A DNA stretch of 6,647 bases, taken from the NCBI GenBank assembly GCA_028709505.1, contig JAQVWW010000071.1:1-6647 (forward strand), read 5' to 3'. This DNA is from Eubacteriales bacterium (GTDB lineage Bacteria; Bacillota; Clostridia; Christensenellales; UMGS416). The translations under genes and the position numbers were made by a program. A model generated the notes under the pieces. It was not told where the DNA came from. It saw only the letters and a list, made by a program, of their open reading frames with translations, and ran no database searches. Shown one piece after another: positions 6,029 to 6,647 of this stretch; the first letter of the stretch is position 1, and every line of letters begins with the position of its first letter.

Positions 6029-6574
6029 GTGGCCCGACTAAAGGATAGATATGTAGCCGAAGTGGTGCCGGCGCTGATGGAGCGCTTTGGTTACACCAAT
6101 GTGATGCAGGTACCAAAGTTGGAAAAAGTCATCATCAATATGGGCCTGGGCGACGCCAAGGATAACGCCCGCGTGATGGACTCAGCCGTGGCTGAGCTGG
6201 CCCTGATTACCGGGCAGCGCCCCGTCGTGACCAAGGCCCGCAAGTCCGTGGCGAACTTTAAACTGCGCCAGGGCATGAGCGTGGGCGCTAAGGTGACGCT
6301 GCGCGCCGAAAACATGTATGCATTTGTCGACAAGCTGTTCAATTTGGCTTTGCCCCGCGTGCGCGACTTCCGCGGCACGCACAGCACCTCTTTTGACGGC
6401 CGCGGCAACTACGCCATGGGTCTGAAGGAGCAGTTGATCTTCCCGGAAATCAACTACGACAAGGTGGAAAAAATCCGGGGAATGGATATTATTTTTGTTA
6501 CGACAGCCAAGACCGACGAGGAGGCCAAGGCTCTGCTGGAGCTGATGGGCATGCCCTTCGAGCGGGCCGAGTGA
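6029..6574 (+). CDS. rplE: 50S ribosomal protein L5
   Basis: L5 binds 5S rRNA with L18 and L25-type partners and forms the central protuberance, contacting the P-site tRNA. From GTG 6029 the protein has 181 residues, close to the usual 179. The start [40 protein letters not shown] (2-41) and the signature [24 protein letters not shown] (57-80) are clear. The middle holds [18 protein letters not shown] (86-103) and LPRVRDFRG (108-116). The end [27 protein letters not shown] (151-177) is intact. It is 21 bases from rplX and 16 bases from rpsN. Nothing unusual beyond the GTG start. Confidence 0.98.
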   Translation: MARLKDRYVAEVVPALMERFGYTNVMQVPKLEKVIINMGLGDAKDNARVMDSAVAELALITGQRPVVTKARKSVANFKLRQGMSVGAKVTLRAENMYAFVDKLFNLALPRVRDFRGTHSTSFDGRGNYAMGLKEQLIFPEINYDKVEKIRGMDIIFVTTAKTDEEAKALLELMGMPFERAE

Positions 6575-6575
6575 C

Positions 6576-6582
6576 AGGAGGT
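6576..6582 (+). promoter_or_regulatory. Shine-Dalgarno site of rpsN
   Basis: AGGAGGT lies eight bases before GTG 6591, showing that the truncated frame after rplE is a real gene start even though only 13 codons are available. Confidence 0.85.
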
Positions 6583-6590
6583 AAAGCAAA

Positions 6591-6630
6591 GTGGCAAAGA
6601 CAAGCTTAAAAATAAAACAGCAGCGAGAAC
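6591..6630 (+). CDS. rpsN: 30S ribosomal protein S14, N-terminal fragment (likely type Z)
   Basis: Only the first 13 codons of genomic sequence remain, reading (M)AKTSLKIKQQRE from a GTG start. This matches the beginning of the short zinc-binding S14 of Gram-positive bacteria, which starts MAKTSxxxKQQR and usually continues with a Pro or Lys and the RCxxCGRPH zinc motif. It stands in the expected place after rplE. The base at 6630 (C) would suit the first position of a following Pro codon. From 6631 the sequence becomes adapter, and the in-frame reading QIGRAS is not S14-like. The cysteines that would prove the type lie outside the window, so the type Z assignment is inferred from the N-terminus. 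Confidence 0.85.
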
Positions 6631-6647
6631 AGATCGGAAGAGCGTCG
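6631..6647 (+). other. Illumina adapter remnant (sequencing artefact)
   Basis: AGATCGGAAGAGCGTCG is identical to the first 17 bases of the standard Illumina TruSeq adapter read-through on the P5 side; the first 13 bases are common to both adapters and the last four pick out this one. It runs to the very end of the window and breaks S14 homology. It should be treated as contamination and trimmed. Confidence 0.95.

Noticed and set aside
6591..6647. A diverged or zinc-motif-lacking S14 variant
   Set aside because: The apparent divergence begins exactly at the adapter sequence, so it is artefact and not protein evolution.

Overview
The window is the front part of a bacterial S10–spc ribosomal-protein operon, all on the plus strand. 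In order it holds a leader region, rpsJ (S10), rplC (L3), rplD (L4), rplW (L23), rplB (L2), rpsS (S19), rplV (L22), rpsC (S3), rplP (L16), rpmC (L29), rpsQ (S17), rplN (L14), rplX (L24), rplE (L5), and the first 13 codons of rpsN (S14). The order is the classical one with nothing missing or inserted. I see no tRNA, mobile element, CRISPR array or accessory gene. No previously undescribed system is visible; the unusual signals are in the leader and at the last 17 bases.

The organism is most likely a GC-rich member of the Clostridia (Bacillota), quite possibly from a metagenome or draft assembly. This is inference from several traits: very strong AGGAGG-type ribosome-binding sites before most genes, TTG and GTG starts, an L24 with a C-terminal four-cysteine zinc ribbon, an L22 with a basic N-terminal extension, and an S14 that starts like the short zinc-binding type. 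TAA, TGA and TAG all act as stops, so the genetic code is the ordinary bacterial one.

Region 1-217 contains no convincing gene. It has promoter-like hexamers near its left edge, then an RNA that can fold in two mutually exclusive ways. One fold is a 7-bp hairpin followed by five T's, which resembles an attenuator. Region 218-6574 is tightly packed: gaps between genes are 25 bases or less, two junctions overlap by one base (TGATG), and several stop codons are part of the next Shine-Dalgarno sequence. That points to one polycistronic transcript with coupled translation. The products assemble into both ribosomal subunits: S10, S19, S3, S17 and S14 in the 30S; L3, L4, L23, L2, L22, L16, L29, L14, L24 and L5 in the 50S.

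The last 17 bases (6631-6647) match the start of the Illumina TruSeq adapter and interrupt rpsN just where S14 homology stops. They are almost certainly sequencing artefact, not genome. The left end at base 1 is probably also a contig edge, since the gene that usually lies upstream (often tuf) is not reached.
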